Assembly: GCF_026241165.1 (NCBI RefSeq)
Contig: NZ_JAPFQN010000005.1
Span: 434,001 to 498,000, forward strand
Source of the DNA: Mangrovivirga halotolerans
GTDB lineage: Bacteria > Bacteroidota > Bacteroidia > Cytophagales > Cyclobacteriaceae
DNA: 64,000 nt
Direction of reading: 5' to 3'
The translations under genes and the position numbers were made by a program. The notes under the pieces were generated by a model, which searched no databases, was not told the DNA's origin, and worked only from the letters and a program-made list of their open reading frames with translations. Shown piece by piece: positions 27,317 through 37,732 of the stretch (within the stretch, counting starts at the first letter, position 1; every line of letters starts with the position of its first letter).

Positions 27317-28507
27317 CTATTTCAATTCAGTTACCGAGGTATCTTTTCCTGCTTCCTCTTTGACTCGCAATTTTGACCCTTCGACTACAGTGGAAATATT
27401 AGTAGTGACGACCTTATCACCATCCTCAAGACCATTAGAAATGTAAGCATATTTAGAATCTTGCAAAATCACTTCTGCTTCTTTGATCTTCAATTCCCCA
27501 TCTTCCATAACCCAGACTGTATTCTCTTTTCTTAAATAATCCCTGTTAAGTCTGACCACATCTTTTATCTCATTGGCCTGTATTTGAACCTCAACGAAAG
27601 AACCTATAAGTAAAGGATCTTCCACTGGTTTTCCAGCTTCATACCCTAGCGGATCATCTACGGTAATTAATACCCTGGCCAAACGCGTTTCATTATTTAA
27701 GGCCCCGATTAGTTTATAAAGTTTTCCCTTTCTGTTAATCACACCTCCCGAACTACTTTTGATTTCTACTGTAGAAGCAGCCTGGTCATCATCTCCGGGA
27801 AACCTGAGATATCTTACCTTATTAACCGGAATATTGGCGACAATCCAATATTCTTCCACTCCTACCAACCTGCCCAGGTTATCACCTGGAGAAACCATAG
27901 ACCCTTTGTTCGCATTCCTGTCTATAATTTGCGCATCAAACGGAGCTTTAATTGAAGTACTTATTAAATCTTCCCGAGCCTGCTTAACAGCGGCTTCAGC
28001 AGCGGCAACATTAGCTTTGGCTATCTCAAGCTGAGGTTCACGCAGTACAAGGGATTTATTTTCCGGAGACATATCTTCCCCTATCAGTTCATAATCTTTT
28101 TCAGCAACATCCTGGCGACCTTTTTCAATTGCGAGGTTAGCTTTAGCCAGTTTCAAATCACTTTTTCGAAGCATCAGATTATTTTCAAAATCAGCAGGGT
28201 CGATCTGAACAAGAAGCTCTCCCTTTCTGACAAATGTCCCAGGTGTAAATTTATCGGACATAGAAACTATAAGTCCCCGCACCTCAGGGCTTATGATGAT
28301 ATCTTTGGATCCCTGTACTGTTCCGGTGGCCACTACTACCGGGTTAAAATCACCTCTTTCAACATCCTCTACATTAACCAGCATGGCAGTTTTTTTAGTG
28401 GCTCCTTCTTTCTCAGCTTCGGGCTCTGTTAAAAAAATAACCACAGTAGTCACTACTGCTGCTACCAGAATTACTATTGATATTAATATCGTTTTCTTTT
28501 TCGTCAT
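27317..28507 (-). CDS. RND periplasmic adaptor (membrane fusion protein)
   Basis: The 396-residue protein has one N-terminal membrane anchor (ILISIVILVAAVVTTVVIFL), a split lipoyl domain (ARGTVQGSKDIIISPEVRG-like and ISTSIKAPFDAQIIDRNANKGSMVSPGD), a helical hairpin between them and a beta-barrel/membrane-proximal part. It bridges the inner-membrane permease and the outer-membrane channel encoded on each side. Its start touches the stop of the channel gene. Confidence 0.9.
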   Translation of the reverse strand: MTKKKTILISIVILVAAVVTTVVIFLTEPEAEKEGATKKTAMLVNVEDVERGDFNPVVVATGTVQGSKDIIISPEVRGLIVSMSDKFTPGTFVRKGELLVQIDPADFENNLMLRKSDLKLAKANLAIEKGRQDVAEKDYELIGEDMSPENKSLVLREPQLEIAKANVAAAEAAVKQAREDLISTSIKAPFDAQIIDRNANKGSMVSPGDNLGRLVGVEEYWIVANIPVNKVRYLRFPGDDDQAASTVEIKSSSGGVINRKGKLYKLIGALNNETRLARVLITVDDPLGYEAGKPVEDPLLIGSFVEVQIQANEIKDVVRLNRDYLRKENTVWVMEDGELKIKEAEVILQDSKYAYISNGLEDGDKVVTTNISTVVEGSKLRVKEEAGKDTSVTELK

Positions 28508-29929
28508 CTAAAGTTGTTCTTCTTCAAGTTCTGATTCTCTATCTGTTTCAAACCCACCAGCAAGAGCCCTGTATAAACCTACTCGAATTTCTAATAACTG
28601 TAATTTTGCATTGATAAGATCTCTTCTTAATTGTTGTTCCTGGTTTATTGCTACTAAAACATCCAGATAAGGCAATGAACCGTTAAGGTATTCATATCTC
28701 AACTGCCCAATTGTTTTTTGAAGCAGATCTATCTGATTTTCTATCAATGAAATGTTTTCTATTTGCTTTTGTTCTCTAATTAATGAGTTTTCTATTTCCT
28801 GAAAGGCTGTAAGAACAACATTTGCGTAGTTGTTTACCTGTTGCTGCCTCACTGCCTCATTTCTGTCAACCTCAGCCTGTAGTCGCCCTCCATAAAATAA
28901 AGGAGCCAGCAAACTACCGGTTACTGCAACTGCCTGATTCTGAAACAAATTTTCAAAAGTATTCGATCGTATTGCCGCCGTTAATGAAAATTGAAGCCTG
29001 GGATATTTATTACTGATCGCTGCTGCCAGATCCCGATCGGAAGCCTGAAGATTGAAATAGGCACTTTGAACATCAGGCCGCCTGTTTACCAGTTTTAGTG
29101 GAACCCCTGTACTCGGCAATTCAGGAAGTTCAGGAAGCGAAGAACTAATACTATCAACAGTCCCTTCCGGTGGCTGCCCAAGTAATACGGATAATTGATT
29201 TTGTAAAGTATATATCTGCGTTTCTATAAATACCTTTTGAGCTTTCGTCGACTCGATCAACTGCTTCTGCCTGAGTATATCCACTCCTTTTACTTGTCCA
29301 CTTGCAAATCTTGCCCGGATCAGTGCGAGGACTTTTTCATTAGTAGCTATTTGATTCTTTATTAATTTGTACTGCTGGTTCCAGGCTTTTAATCTGAACC
29401 AATTCAAAGTTATCTGTGAAGAAAGCGTTATTGCAGCTGTTTTATAGTCATAATAAGATGCTTTAAACCGGTATTCTTCAGCATGGATACTATATCTTAT
29501 TCTTCCCCACAGGTCGAGCTCATAATTGGCTCCAAGAGAAAGCTGCGTATTCTCACCACCAACGAAATCAGGCTCCGGTCGGCTAATACCACTTCGTAAT
29601 TGCAAATCAATTTGTGGCAAAACACCAGCATTAACAACAGCTACTGATGCTCTTGATTCGATTAGTTGATACCAGACAGTCTTTAATGACAAATTATCCT
29701 CCAGGGCTGAGTCAATCAATATATTTAAAGTGTCATCATTAAAGGCTGTCCACCAACGATCGGGTTGAAGAGAATCACCGGAAACCGTAAAGCTTTCTAA
29801 ACTATCGTAAGGGAGATCTACTTTGGCAACTTTAGGTGAGCAACTTTGAAAAACAAAAAAGACTGTGAAGAGACTGAAAAATACAGTTCCTTTTAAAAAA
29901 GTTGATATTTTTATTTGGGGGCATTTCAA
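28508..29929 (-). CDS. TolC/NodT-type outer membrane efflux lipoprotein
   Basis: The 473-residue protein has a lipoprotein signal (FFVFQSCSPK) and two OEP repeats with the usual WWTAFNDDTLNILIDSALEDNLSLK opening, ANYELDLWGRI and the second-repeat LVNRRPDVQSAYFNLQASDRDLAAAISNKYPRL. The length fits NodT-like channels. It is the first gene of the operon, directly followed by the adaptor, so it forms the exit duct of this pump. Confidence 0.9.
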   Translation of the reverse strand: MKCPQIKISTFLKGTVFFSLFTVFFVFQSCSPKVAKVDLPYDSLESFTVSGDSLQPDRWWTAFNDDTLNILIDSALEDNLSLKTVWYQLIESRASVAVVNAGVLPQIDLQLRSGISRPEPDFVGGENTQLSLGANYELDLWGRIRYSIHAEEYRFKASYYDYKTAAITLSSQITLNWFRLKAWNQQYKLIKNQIATNEKVLALIRARFASGQVKGVDILRQKQLIESTKAQKVFIETQIYTLQNQLSVLLGQPPEGTVDSISSSLPELPELPSTGVPLKLVNRRPDVQSAYFNLQASDRDLAAAISNKYPRLQFSLTAAIRSNTFENLFQNQAVAVTGSLLAPLFYGGRLQAEVDRNEAVRQQQVNNYANVVLTAFQEIENSLIREQKQIENISLIENQIDLLQKTIGQLRYEYLNGSLPYLDVLVAINQEQQLRRDLINAKLQLLEIRVGLYRALAGGFETDRESELEEEQL

Positions 29930-30150
29930 ATTTTGAAGATTAATAGAAACCCAGATTTCTTTAATACAGATACACTTTTAATTTAAGTTATTTATAGATA
30001 CGATAAAAATTATTTCAACCTGATTACAAGTCTTTTTACTTAATCATAACCATGTTAAAATTGAATTGTTTAAAATCATCAATGAGCTAATTATAGAGGA
30101 ATTAATTAAAAATTCAGATTTCATAGTATCCTTTAATAGAGGTAAAATAT

Positions 30151-30158
30151 TATATTTG
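30151..30158 (+). promoter_or_regulatory. Bacteroidota -7 box of yebC (TATATTTG)
   Basis: An exact TAnnTTTG box lies 22 bases before the yebC start. A -33 element is less clear; the best upstream match is TTTA at 30132. The short leader is normal for this phylum, which does not rely on Shine-Dalgarno sites. Confidence 0.6.
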
Positions 30159-30180
30159 CCTGCTTATTTTATTTTACATC

Positions 30181-30888
30181 ATGGGAAGAGCATTTGAATT
30201 CAGAAAAGAGCGAAAACTAAAGCGCTGGGGCCACATGGCCAAAACATTTACCCGTATTGGTAAAGACATTGTAATTGCAGTAAAAGCAGGTGGCCCGGAT
30301 CCGGAGACCAATGCAAAGCTCAGAGCTGTAATACAAAACGCCAAGGCTGCAAATATGCCGAAGGATAATGTTGAAAGGGCTATAAAACGGGCTTCATCTA
30401 AAGAACAAGGTGATTATAAAGAGGTATTATTTGAGGGTTACGCACCGCATGGTATTGCTGTGCTGGTTGAAGCGGCTACTGATAATAATAATCGTACTGT
30501 AGCCAATATAAGAAGCTATTTTAACAAAGTAGATGGCAGCCTGGGGACTTCAGGATCGGTAGAATTCATGTTCGATCACTCATGCCATTTCAGAGTTGAA
30601 AAAGAAGGAATTGACATTGAAGAACTTGAATTGGAAATGATCGATTACGGTGCTGAAGAGATCTTTGATGATGAGGAAGGAATAATGATCTACGGATCAT
30701 TCGAAAGCTTTGGTGCAATACAAAAGGCGCTTGAAGAAAAAGGAATCGAGATCTTATCATCCGGATTTGAACGTATTCCTAATGTGACCAAAAAACTTAA
30801 TGAAGAACAAACTGCTGATGTCGATAAACTATTGGAGAAGCTAGAAGAAGACGATGACGTGCAGAATGTTTATCACAATATGGCTTAA
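30181..30888 (+). CDS. yebC: YebC/PmpR family protein
   Basis: The 235-residue protein begins MGRAFEFRKERKLKRWGHMAKTFT, a Bacteroidota variant of the YebC start, and carries the hallmark KAANMPKDNVERAIKRA, LFEGYAPHGIAVLVEA and the G-S-V-x-F-M-F segment. YebC proteins act on the ribosome to relieve stalling and have also been described as DNA-binding regulators. It has its own promoter and terminator. Confidence 0.93.
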   Translation: MGRAFEFRKERKLKRWGHMAKTFTRIGKDIVIAVKAGGPDPETNAKLRAVIQNAKAANMPKDNVERAIKRASSKEQGDYKEVLFEGYAPHGIAVLVEAATDNNNRTVANIRSYFNKVDGSLGTSGSVEFMFDHSCHFRVEKEGIDIEELELEMIDYGAEEIFDDEEGIMIYGSFESFGAIQKALEEKGIEILSSGFERIPNVTKKLNEEQTADVDKLLEKLEEDDDVQNVYHNMA

Positions 30889-30912
30889 GAAATAAAAATA
30901 TGAAGAAATAAT

Positions 30913-30939
30913 AAAGGCGCTGAATTCAGCGCCTTTTTT
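30913..30939 (+). terminator. Intrinsic terminator of yebC
   Basis: A fully self-complementary stem (AAAGGCGCTGA / TCAGCGCCTTT) ends in a run of six Ts, 24 bases past the yebC stop. It also faces the end of the giant surface protein gene. Confidence 0.88.
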
Positions 30940-30953
30940 CGTGTCCCATAATT

Positions 30954-33900
30954 TTACAATCGAATAAATCTCAAAATAACAATCTCACCATTTACTTCAC
31001 ACCTCACTGAATAAACTCCCGGATTTAGTGAAGTAATATCAAGTGTAAAGTTTTTAAGGTTAGTTTGCATTACGATCTTGCCAGATTCGTCTAAGATTGC
31101 CACCAAACTATTTTCTTCAACCTCCTTAAAGGTTATAAAGTCTTCAGAAGCAGGATTCGGATAAATGATGGAATTGTTTAAATTATAATCAACAAAGATT
31201 TCATCCGATCTTCCAAAACAACCATTTAAGTATTGAATTTCACCTGAGTAATACCCTCCTTCACTAATTTCTAATACTGGATTCGATTCGTTTTCAATTA
31301 GATTATTATTCTTGTACCAGTTAAATTTTGGAGAATAATAAACGTTATCCGTAATACTATTCAGATCAATAAGCAGGGAATCTCCATTTTTAATTAAAAC
31401 TGGTATTGGGGCGCTTAGCAAATAGTTTATGGTGAAAGGTTGAGAATAATTAGTCCAGCAGCCATTACTAAATGAAGACCTCACTTTATATTCTCCAGTA
31501 TCTGAAACAATAATTGCATTAGAGGTTTCTCCATTATTCCATTCAAATATTTGGCCTGATTCAATTACATAATTTGAATCTAATGATAATTGAAGTTCTT
31601 CATTTTCACATAATCTTTTCGTTCCTTCCTTATCTAATTCAGGAATAAGTGGTGTTTTCAATTTTTCAGCGACAACCGGGTCTGAATACTCACTCCAACA
31701 ACCTTCATTAAATGAAACCCTGACTTTATATTCACCATCCCAATTTACTGGCATTGACCTTATTTTAGTATATCCCACATCTCCCGGGTAAACCCATTCT
31801 GTATAAAAATGAAAATCAGGATAGTACACATCACTATATGAATTTTCAATATTTATTTTCACATATTCATTGTCACATACCTGCAAATCACCAGTTTTAT
31901 CCAATATTGGTTTCTCGGGTAGTGGTGCCTTGTTTACAGTTACAAAATCGGCATATTCACTCCAGCAAACACCATCCATTGATACACGAACAGTATATTT
32001 TGCATTTCTGTCAGCAATAATCTCACTCTCATTTGACCCTGTGTTCCACTGATAAAAATTATAATTTTTATCAAGTTTTAAGTTCACCTCTTCATTTTCA
32101 CAAACCAACACCTCATTATTCGTAGCTATAATAACTGGCTTGGCAATTTGGTCTCCTAAATAAATGTTTTTAGTAATTGAAAAAGTATCACTACCATATA
32201 TTGCGTTTAATCTAACAGAAAAATTTCCGGAAGAAGCATATTCATGCACCGGTGCAGATTTAACACTAGAGTTACCATCACCAAAATCCCATTCCCAGGA
32301 TATTCCCTCAATATCATTTTGATTGTGCTCAAAGGCAACTACATGATTATTACAATCCAAGTAATAATCAAAATCAAGATTTAAACTATCAACTACTATA
32401 GGTTCATACTCCGGTATGGAAAGTTTAAACTTAAATTTCAACTCGTGATAAATAGCTGGTGAAGATTTTCTGGCCACACGAATAATCCCTTCAAATTCCC
32501 TCCCGATATCATAGGAATTTTTATTTACTTTTTCCTTAAAAAAGTTTGAATACCCGAAAGTATTTAAATAATGCGAAATTACTTGAGTATAAATAGAATC
32601 CTTACTATCGATAATTATTACATTATCCCACCCTGCATAGATATCAACAGGTATCGAAGAAAAATCTGTTATTCCAGAGGTATCAAATTCTGTAAATTTC
32701 TGGCCATTAATCTGGATACTAGACAATAAATCATCCTTCAACAAGTTCTCAGTATTTACTAATGGTTCAGGTTTACGGGCTATAAATTTAAAAGATGTAA
32801 TATATTTTGAATCTTGATTTTCAATTATAATTCTGGAAGTATCAGATTTATCAGGTACTATAAAATATAATTCAAACTCAGATAATTGTTTAAAATCGAC
32901 TGCATTACTATCCAAAGATAAAGATTTGACTGGAGTATAGGATTCTATATCCAGATAAACAGTATCACCCCAATATCCATACATGTCTTGATTTTCTATA
33001 ATTCTAAGGCCCGAAGATTGAAGACCAATTATCCCATTATTTTTTCCCTTAGTATATATTTGTAGTTCACCGGCCATTTGCCCTTTTTGAAAAGACCAGT
33101 ATCTTCTAGCCAATGGTATCGTTCTGTCAAAAGCCACTGCTTTACCAGCCACAGTTATATCAAAAACATCATTTATTAAAGTATCCATTAATTCATAATA
33201 AATCCCTTCTAATAAATAAGCTGGCCCATAATACTGATAATCTTTTATAGGTTCGATAGCTCCATAAGGACCATCAACAATAAGTGAGTCTTTAGTTTCC
33301 ACAATACCCTCACTAAACTCAAAAATTAATTTACCGGTAGATGAATTTTCGGGAATTCTTAGTTTCAGAAAATGATCTGATTGTTGCTCTATTGGAATAT
33401 TAAGGTTATTCAGCGAAATACTATTTAGAGATTCAAACCCATTTCCATTTACATATATTATTGCGCTATCACTTACGTTTTTTGGATAGAAGTCATCTAC
33501 TGAAGGTTCATTTAATTGTTTAATAACTAATGTATAATCATTGACCACAATTTGGCCTATTTCACCACATGCCTCAGTGTCATCGATCCACGAATTAGCA
33601 AGTTCATGGCTTTTAGACACAAGGACTCTCATTAAAATTGAATCCCCTGCATTAACTGTTTCAGGTACAGTCAAATTAAAATAAGACATCTTCGGTAAAT
33701 TAGACTTCAAGACAATTTCATTTTCACTAAACTGACCATCGCCATTCCAGTCTATAACTACAAAAGTCCAAAAATCTTCTATTGGTGCACTACAATTAGA
33801 CTTCCAAACCTCTAATGGCAACTTATGTCCTGCAGATACATTAATTGGCTGCGATTTTAAGTCCCTATACAGTTTACAACTGGCTTCGTTTAACTTTTCA

Positions 33901-36900
33901 AAGTTGCCTAACCGGACTTTAGATATACCCACTTGTAATTCAGGATTATATAAAAGTCCTTGTTGCTCACAATACTGATCTATTATATCAAGGTATATAT
34001 CAGTCTCCGTGGTGCCTTTGAAGTCTTCTATAGAAATAAAGCCTGATTTTATCGTCTCATCAAAATCAGGAATCTGCACTGTAACCTGCAGTATACCTAA
34101 TGAATCTACTTCATTAACAGTAAAGTCATAAGATCTATTTCCGATATATATATTTTTAAATATATCCTTATTTTTGTCCTCAGCACTTACATAAATATCA
34201 AAATTACTAGAATAAGAAGCCCTGGTTGTACTTATACTATCAATGTTTAAATTGTACCAATCTCTGCCATTAAATCTCATTAGCTCAGCTTGGACTGATT
34301 TATCACCAAAAATCAGAGATAAAACCGGTCTATTAATATTCTTATATAGAACATTAGGCAAATCAAATATTAGCTTGTCATTACCTAGAATTTGGTAATT
34401 ACTAACCTCAATACCTTCAATAATTACATTATCAATTTTATCGAAATTTTTACCATAGACAATGAAACTAGAATCATAATCTACTCCTGTAATACTAACA
34501 TCAAGTAAACTATTATTTACAATCTTAAATTCTTTATCCCATTGAAATTGTTCTCCGTTTCCATAATATGAAACCTTGCCATCTTTTAAACCGGATGGTA
34601 TTAAGATTTTATATTTATTATAATGCTCCGTGGTAAATAATGCATTCTGTTCTCCAACTAGAATACTATCAATTAGACTTAAATGTGATCCTGTTAAATA
34701 TACTATAGATCCAGAATTTACTGTATAAGTTGATGCTGATTCTATTACAGGTACAGGCTTATTAAAATAGGTAATAGTATCACTCGTATAATAAACAGAA
34801 TCACCATAATAAAATTTAAGAACTCCACTTTGCAACCCTTCTTCTACTAAATATCGGAAGTTGTTGTATTTATCATAAATATAACCGGGAAAACTATTAC
34901 CAAAATCAACTATCGTAGTATTATTTAATCTAATAGAATCTAATTCCGATCCAAAGCTACCTTTAATATTAACATAAGAGTCCGGACTCCAAACTGCTGG
35001 TTCGACACTGGAAAGATAGAAACGCTTGGGTTGAATTTCGCGAGAACTATTAATTATACTATCAGAGATCGTTTCGCCATAGTAATTTGTATGATACAAT
35101 TTCCCTGAACCGGATTGATAGAATATTGATAACTTAGAAGGGTTATTATCTATTATCATTTCATTTTGACCCTCATAATAAGGATCGGGATTGGTAGACC
35201 CTATCAGTGCTTTAGCCCGGTACCCTGTTTCTATGAGCCTTTCACCAAATGCAATAATAGTATCTCCAGAAATGGGGTTTAAATTAAAAATATAATCAAT
35301 ATTTGGGGGAGGATTAATTATTAACTTTTCTTTCGAATTGATAACAATTCCGGATTTGGTAATTATTTTAACTAAACCTGATTTTGTGTTTTCTGGAATT
35401 GTTAAAAGAATTTCATTTTCAGATTGAAGTGAATAGGAAACATTTTGATCTCCTATTAATACTTTCTTAATATTCTTAAAATGTTCTCCTTTTATTTCCA
35501 CATAACTGCCATAACTGGCATGGTAATCCTGGAAATAGTCTTTTTCTAAAGTATTATAATTAAGATGATACGGATCATAAAAAAAACCCTGTACACGAGA
35601 AATAACAGGAAGAGATGACATCCTTAAGGTGAGCGTAGTCACTTGTACATTATTTACGTCATAAAAGGTTAATTTTGCATAATAGCTGTAATCATTTCTG
35701 GGTATAGAAAAGTTGAAAATAGAATCTCCTATTATCTCATAATCTTTAAATTCATTTGTATTAATTTGAGTTATTTCAACATGATGAATACTATCTAAAT
35801 TCTGTCCTTTGAAAGAATAATTGTGATCATAAAATAATTCACTATCAAAATAAGAATATTCTAATTTTACAAAGTCTTTAACGTATAAAGGATAACTTGT
35901 AGTCGAATCACCCCAATGAAAATTTATAAAATTTGAATCTACATCATATGGAATTCTAATTTCTAATAAGCCATCATCATATATCTCATATAACGGCAAT
36001 TTGCCCCCCACATCAATATTTGTAATTGAAGAGAAGTTTTTTCCATAAGCAAAAATAGCATTTTGGTAGTAAACAGTGTCTTTTGAGAGACTATCAATTA
36101 CAACAGGGTGCTCAGGCTGTTCAAAGGATAAATTTTCGTTCTTAAACAACTTAAAATCACCAAATACCTTAAATGCTGTATTTTCAGAAATCACAGAAGA
36201 TCTACCTCTGATTTTACCAGAAGTTTCTACATCATAATTTGAAATAGAATAAGATAAATCCTTTTCTAACTTTAAAATACCTGCTGACCCATCGATATAA
36301 ATCAAGGAAGAATTTATGAAGAATATTTCATCAAAAAACCCAAAAGGTTTAATAAATGAGGAATTGATACCACCATTACCTGATAAACTTGCTTTATATA
36401 TTCCATAGGATGAATAAAATTCATATTCCCCCAGAATAATCATTTCATCTTTATTTATTAAAGAAATATCAGTTGCTTCTCCAGGAAAATAATTTTTGAC
36501 CCAACTATGGCCTCCATCTTCAGTTTTTAGTAAACATTTATCTCCTCCGATATATCCGATTTTATCGTTATAAAACTCAATCGAATTTAAATCTTTTCGC
36601 AAAATATGTAATTTCCTGTCCCAGGTTTCTCCACCATCTAAAGAAGTTAATATTATTCCATCTTCACCAACAGCAATAATCGAATCTTTTGATAGTATTT
36701 CAAGATCATTTATGTTAGTTATTATATAAGAAGGTTGGTTTTCAGCTCTTTTATAGTGTACTCTTTCCAAAGTTTTTCCGGCATCATTAGTTTTAAAAAT
36801 AACTTCAGCATCATATTTACCAAGTCTTCCATATATAAAACCTATAGAATCATTTAGAAATTCAAATTTAAAACGATTTGTAGTAGAATAATAGCTTGTA

Positions 36901-37142
36901 TCGGTATACCATGGTGAAGTTCTCTCCGGAAAATAAGGTATTAAATCCCAATTAATACCACCATCAATAGTCTTATATACCCCCTCATGACTTGCTGCAA
37001 ATCCCAGTTGATCATTAATGAATTTTAATTCTGTAATAGCAAATTCATCATTTATCCTCCCTATCTCCTTCCATTGTGCATTAATTGAAAAAGAAAATAT
37101 AAGAGTATAAAATCCTATTAGTAATAATTTCGCCCTATTCAT
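30954..37142 (-). CDS. Giant multi-domain secreted protein with type IX sorting domain
   Basis: The 2,062-residue protein has a signal peptide (LLIGFYTLIFSFSINAQ). Residues about 20-340 are a YCF48/BNR-like propeller with Asp-box-like GGxxW repeats (KTIDGGINWD, TSLDGGETWD, KTEDGGHSWV). A long chain of IPT/TIG-like Ig domains follows, interrupted at about 1060-1180 by a GEVED-like segment (DWNGDGQFSENE). A PKD domain is at about 1600-1670 (WEWDFGDGNSS), then three similar Ig-like repeats of about 90 residues, each with VCENEEV-type starts and CWSEY. The last 75 residues are a type A Por sorting domain (IYPNPASEDF ... PGVYSVRCEVNGEIVILRFIRL). It is exported by type IX secretion and anchored at the surface or released. 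Adhesion is the likely role. Confidence 0.88.
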   Translation of the reverse strand: MNRAKLLLIGFYTLIFSFSINAQWKEIGRINDEFAITELKFINDQLGFAASHEGVYKTIDGGINWDLIPYFPERTSPWYTDTSYYSTTNRFKFEFLNDSIGFIYGRLGKYDAEVIFKTNDAGKTLERVHYKRAENQPSYIITNINDLEILSKDSIIAVGEDGIILTSLDGGETWDRKLHILRKDLNSIEFYNDKIGYIGGDKCLLKTEDGGHSWVKNYFPGEATDISLINKDEMIILGEYEFYSSYGIYKASLSGNGGINSSFIKPFGFFDEIFFINSSLIYIDGSAGILKLEKDLSYSISNYDVETSGKIRGRSSVISENTAFKVFGDFKLFKNENLSFEQPEHPVVIDSLSKDTVYYQNAIFAYGKNFSSITNIDVGGKLPLYEIYDDGLLEIRIPYDVDSNFINFHWGDSTTSYPLYVKDFVKLEYSYFDSELFYDHNYSFKGQNLDSIHHVEITQINTNEFKDYEIIGDSIFNFSIPRNDYSYYAKLTFYDVNNVQVTTLTLRMSSLPVISRVQGFFYDPYHLNYNTLEKDYFQDYHASYGSYVEIKGEHFKNIKKVLIGDQNVSYSLQSENEILLTIPENTKSGLVKIITKSGIVINSKEKLIINPPPNIDYIFNLNPISGDTIIAFGERLIETGYRAKALIGSTNPDPYYEGQNEMIIDNNPSKLSIFYQSGSGKLYHTNYYGETISDSIINSSREIQPKRFYLSSVEPAVWSPDSYVNIKGSFGSELDSIRLNNTTIVDFGNSFPGYIYDKYNNFRYLVEEGLQSGVLKFYYGDSVYYTSDTITYFNKPVPVIESASTYTVNSGSIVYLTGSHLSLIDSILVGEQNALFTTEHYNKYKILIPSGLKDGKVSYYGNGEQFQWDKEFKIVNNSLLDVSITGVDYDSSFIVYGKNFDKIDNVIIEGIEVSNYQILGNDKLIFDLPNVLYKNINRPVLSLIFGDKSVQAELMRFNGRDWYNLNIDSISTTRASYSSNFDIYVSAEDKNKDIFKNIYIGNRSYDFTVNEVDSLGILQVTVQIPDFDETIKSGFISIEDFKGTTETDIYLDIIDQYCEQQGLLYNPELQVGISKVRLGNFEKLNEASCKLYRDLKSQPINVSAGHKLPLEVWKSNCSAPIEDFWTFVVIDWNGDGQFSENEIVLKSNLPKMSYFNLTVPETVNAGDSILMRVLVSKSHELANSWIDDTEACGEIGQIVVNDYTLVIKQLNEPSVDDFYPKNVSDSAIIYVNGNGFESLNSISLNNLNIPIEQQSDHFLKLRIPENSSTGKLIFEFSEGIVETKDSLIVDGPYGAIEPIKDYQYYGPAYLLEGIYYELMDTLINDVFDITVAGKAVAFDRTIPLARRYWSFQKGQMAGELQIYTKGKNNGIIGLQSSGLRIIENQDMYGYWGDTVYLDIESYTPVKSLSLDSNAVDFKQLSEFELYFIVPDKSDTSRIIIENQDSKYITSFKFIARKPEPLVNTENLLKDDLLSSIQINGQKFTEFDTSGITDFSSIPVDIYAGWDNVIIIDSKDSIYTQVISHYLNTFGYSNFFKEKVNKNSYDIGREFEGIIRVARKSSPAIYHELKFKFKLSIPEYEPIVVDSLNLDFDYYLDCNNHVVAFEHNQNDIEGISWEWDFGDGNSSVKSAPVHEYASSGNFSVRLNAIYGSDTFSITKNIYLGDQIAKPVIIATNNEVLVCENEEVNLKLDKNYNFYQWNTGSNESEIIADRNAKYTVRVSMDGVCWSEYADFVTVNKAPLPEKPILDKTGDLQVCDNEYVKINIENSYSDVYYPDFHFYTEWVYPGDVGYTKIRSMPVNWDGEYKVRVSFNEGCWSEYSDPVVAEKLKTPLIPELDKEGTKRLCENEELQLSLDSNYVIESGQIFEWNNGETSNAIIVSDTGEYKVRSSFSNGCWTNYSQPFTINYLLSAPIPVLIKNGDSLLIDLNSITDNVYYSPKFNWYKNNNLIENESNPVLEISEGGYYSGEIQYLNGCFGRSDEIFVDYNLNNSIIYPNPASEDFITFKEVEENSLVAILDESGKIVMQTNLKNFTLDITSLNPGVYSVRCEVNGEIVILRFIRL

Positions 37143-37228
37143 TCTATTGGTTGATAATCAAAAAAATAATAACTCAAAAAATCCTGACAAAGATCAGAAA
37201 ACCATACATCAAATCAAAAAATATCTGA

Positions 37229-37708
37229 TCAAATACTTACCAGTTCATCAATCTCTACCTGGTAATCGGCCTGTAGATCCTCATGAAGCTTTTTCTTTAC
37301 TTTATTGATTCTTACCAATAGACGCTCATACATATTGAACAGGGCTGTATACCCTCTGATATCCAACCCGGAGTCTTTGATTGATTTTGCAAAATAAATG
37401 AGTATCTCTATCTCGGTTTGCTTATTCCCAGAATATCTAACGTACTTGTTGAGGTTTCGCTGGATTTTCCTGAGACTTTTTTTAGCATAATAAATATGCG
37501 ATCTGTTTATCTCCGAGATCTCATCATCGATCGTTTCCTTTATCAGATTAATATATCCCTGTTCGTCAGCTGCTTCAAAAAGCAAATAGGTTAAGAGCTC
37601 TTTGTTATCCTTTTTAAATCGGGCTAACCGAAGGCAAATTTCAAATAATTCTTGTGGGTCCCGGGTTATTAATTCTTTTTTTATTTGGGCTAATGATGCA
37701 GGTTTCAT
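37229..37708 (-). CDS. Small helical protein of unknown function
   Basis: The 159-residue product is all-helical and highly charged, without signal peptide or cysteine motif. It opens MKPASLAQIKKELITRDPQEL and has repeated Lys/Arg-rich helices. It lies 25 bases after the giant membrane protein gene on the same strand, so the two are probably co-transcribed. I do not recognise the family. Confidence 0.65.
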   Translation of the reverse strand: MKPASLAQIKKELITRDPQELFEICLRLARFKKDNKELLTYLLFEAADEQGYINLIKETIDDEISEINRSHIYYAKKSLRKIQRNLNKYVRYSGNKQTEIEILIYFAKSIKDSGLDIRGYTALFNMYERLLVRINKVKKKLHEDLQADYQVEIDELVSI

Positions 37709-37732
37709 TTTTCAAAGATAAGGATTCAGTTA

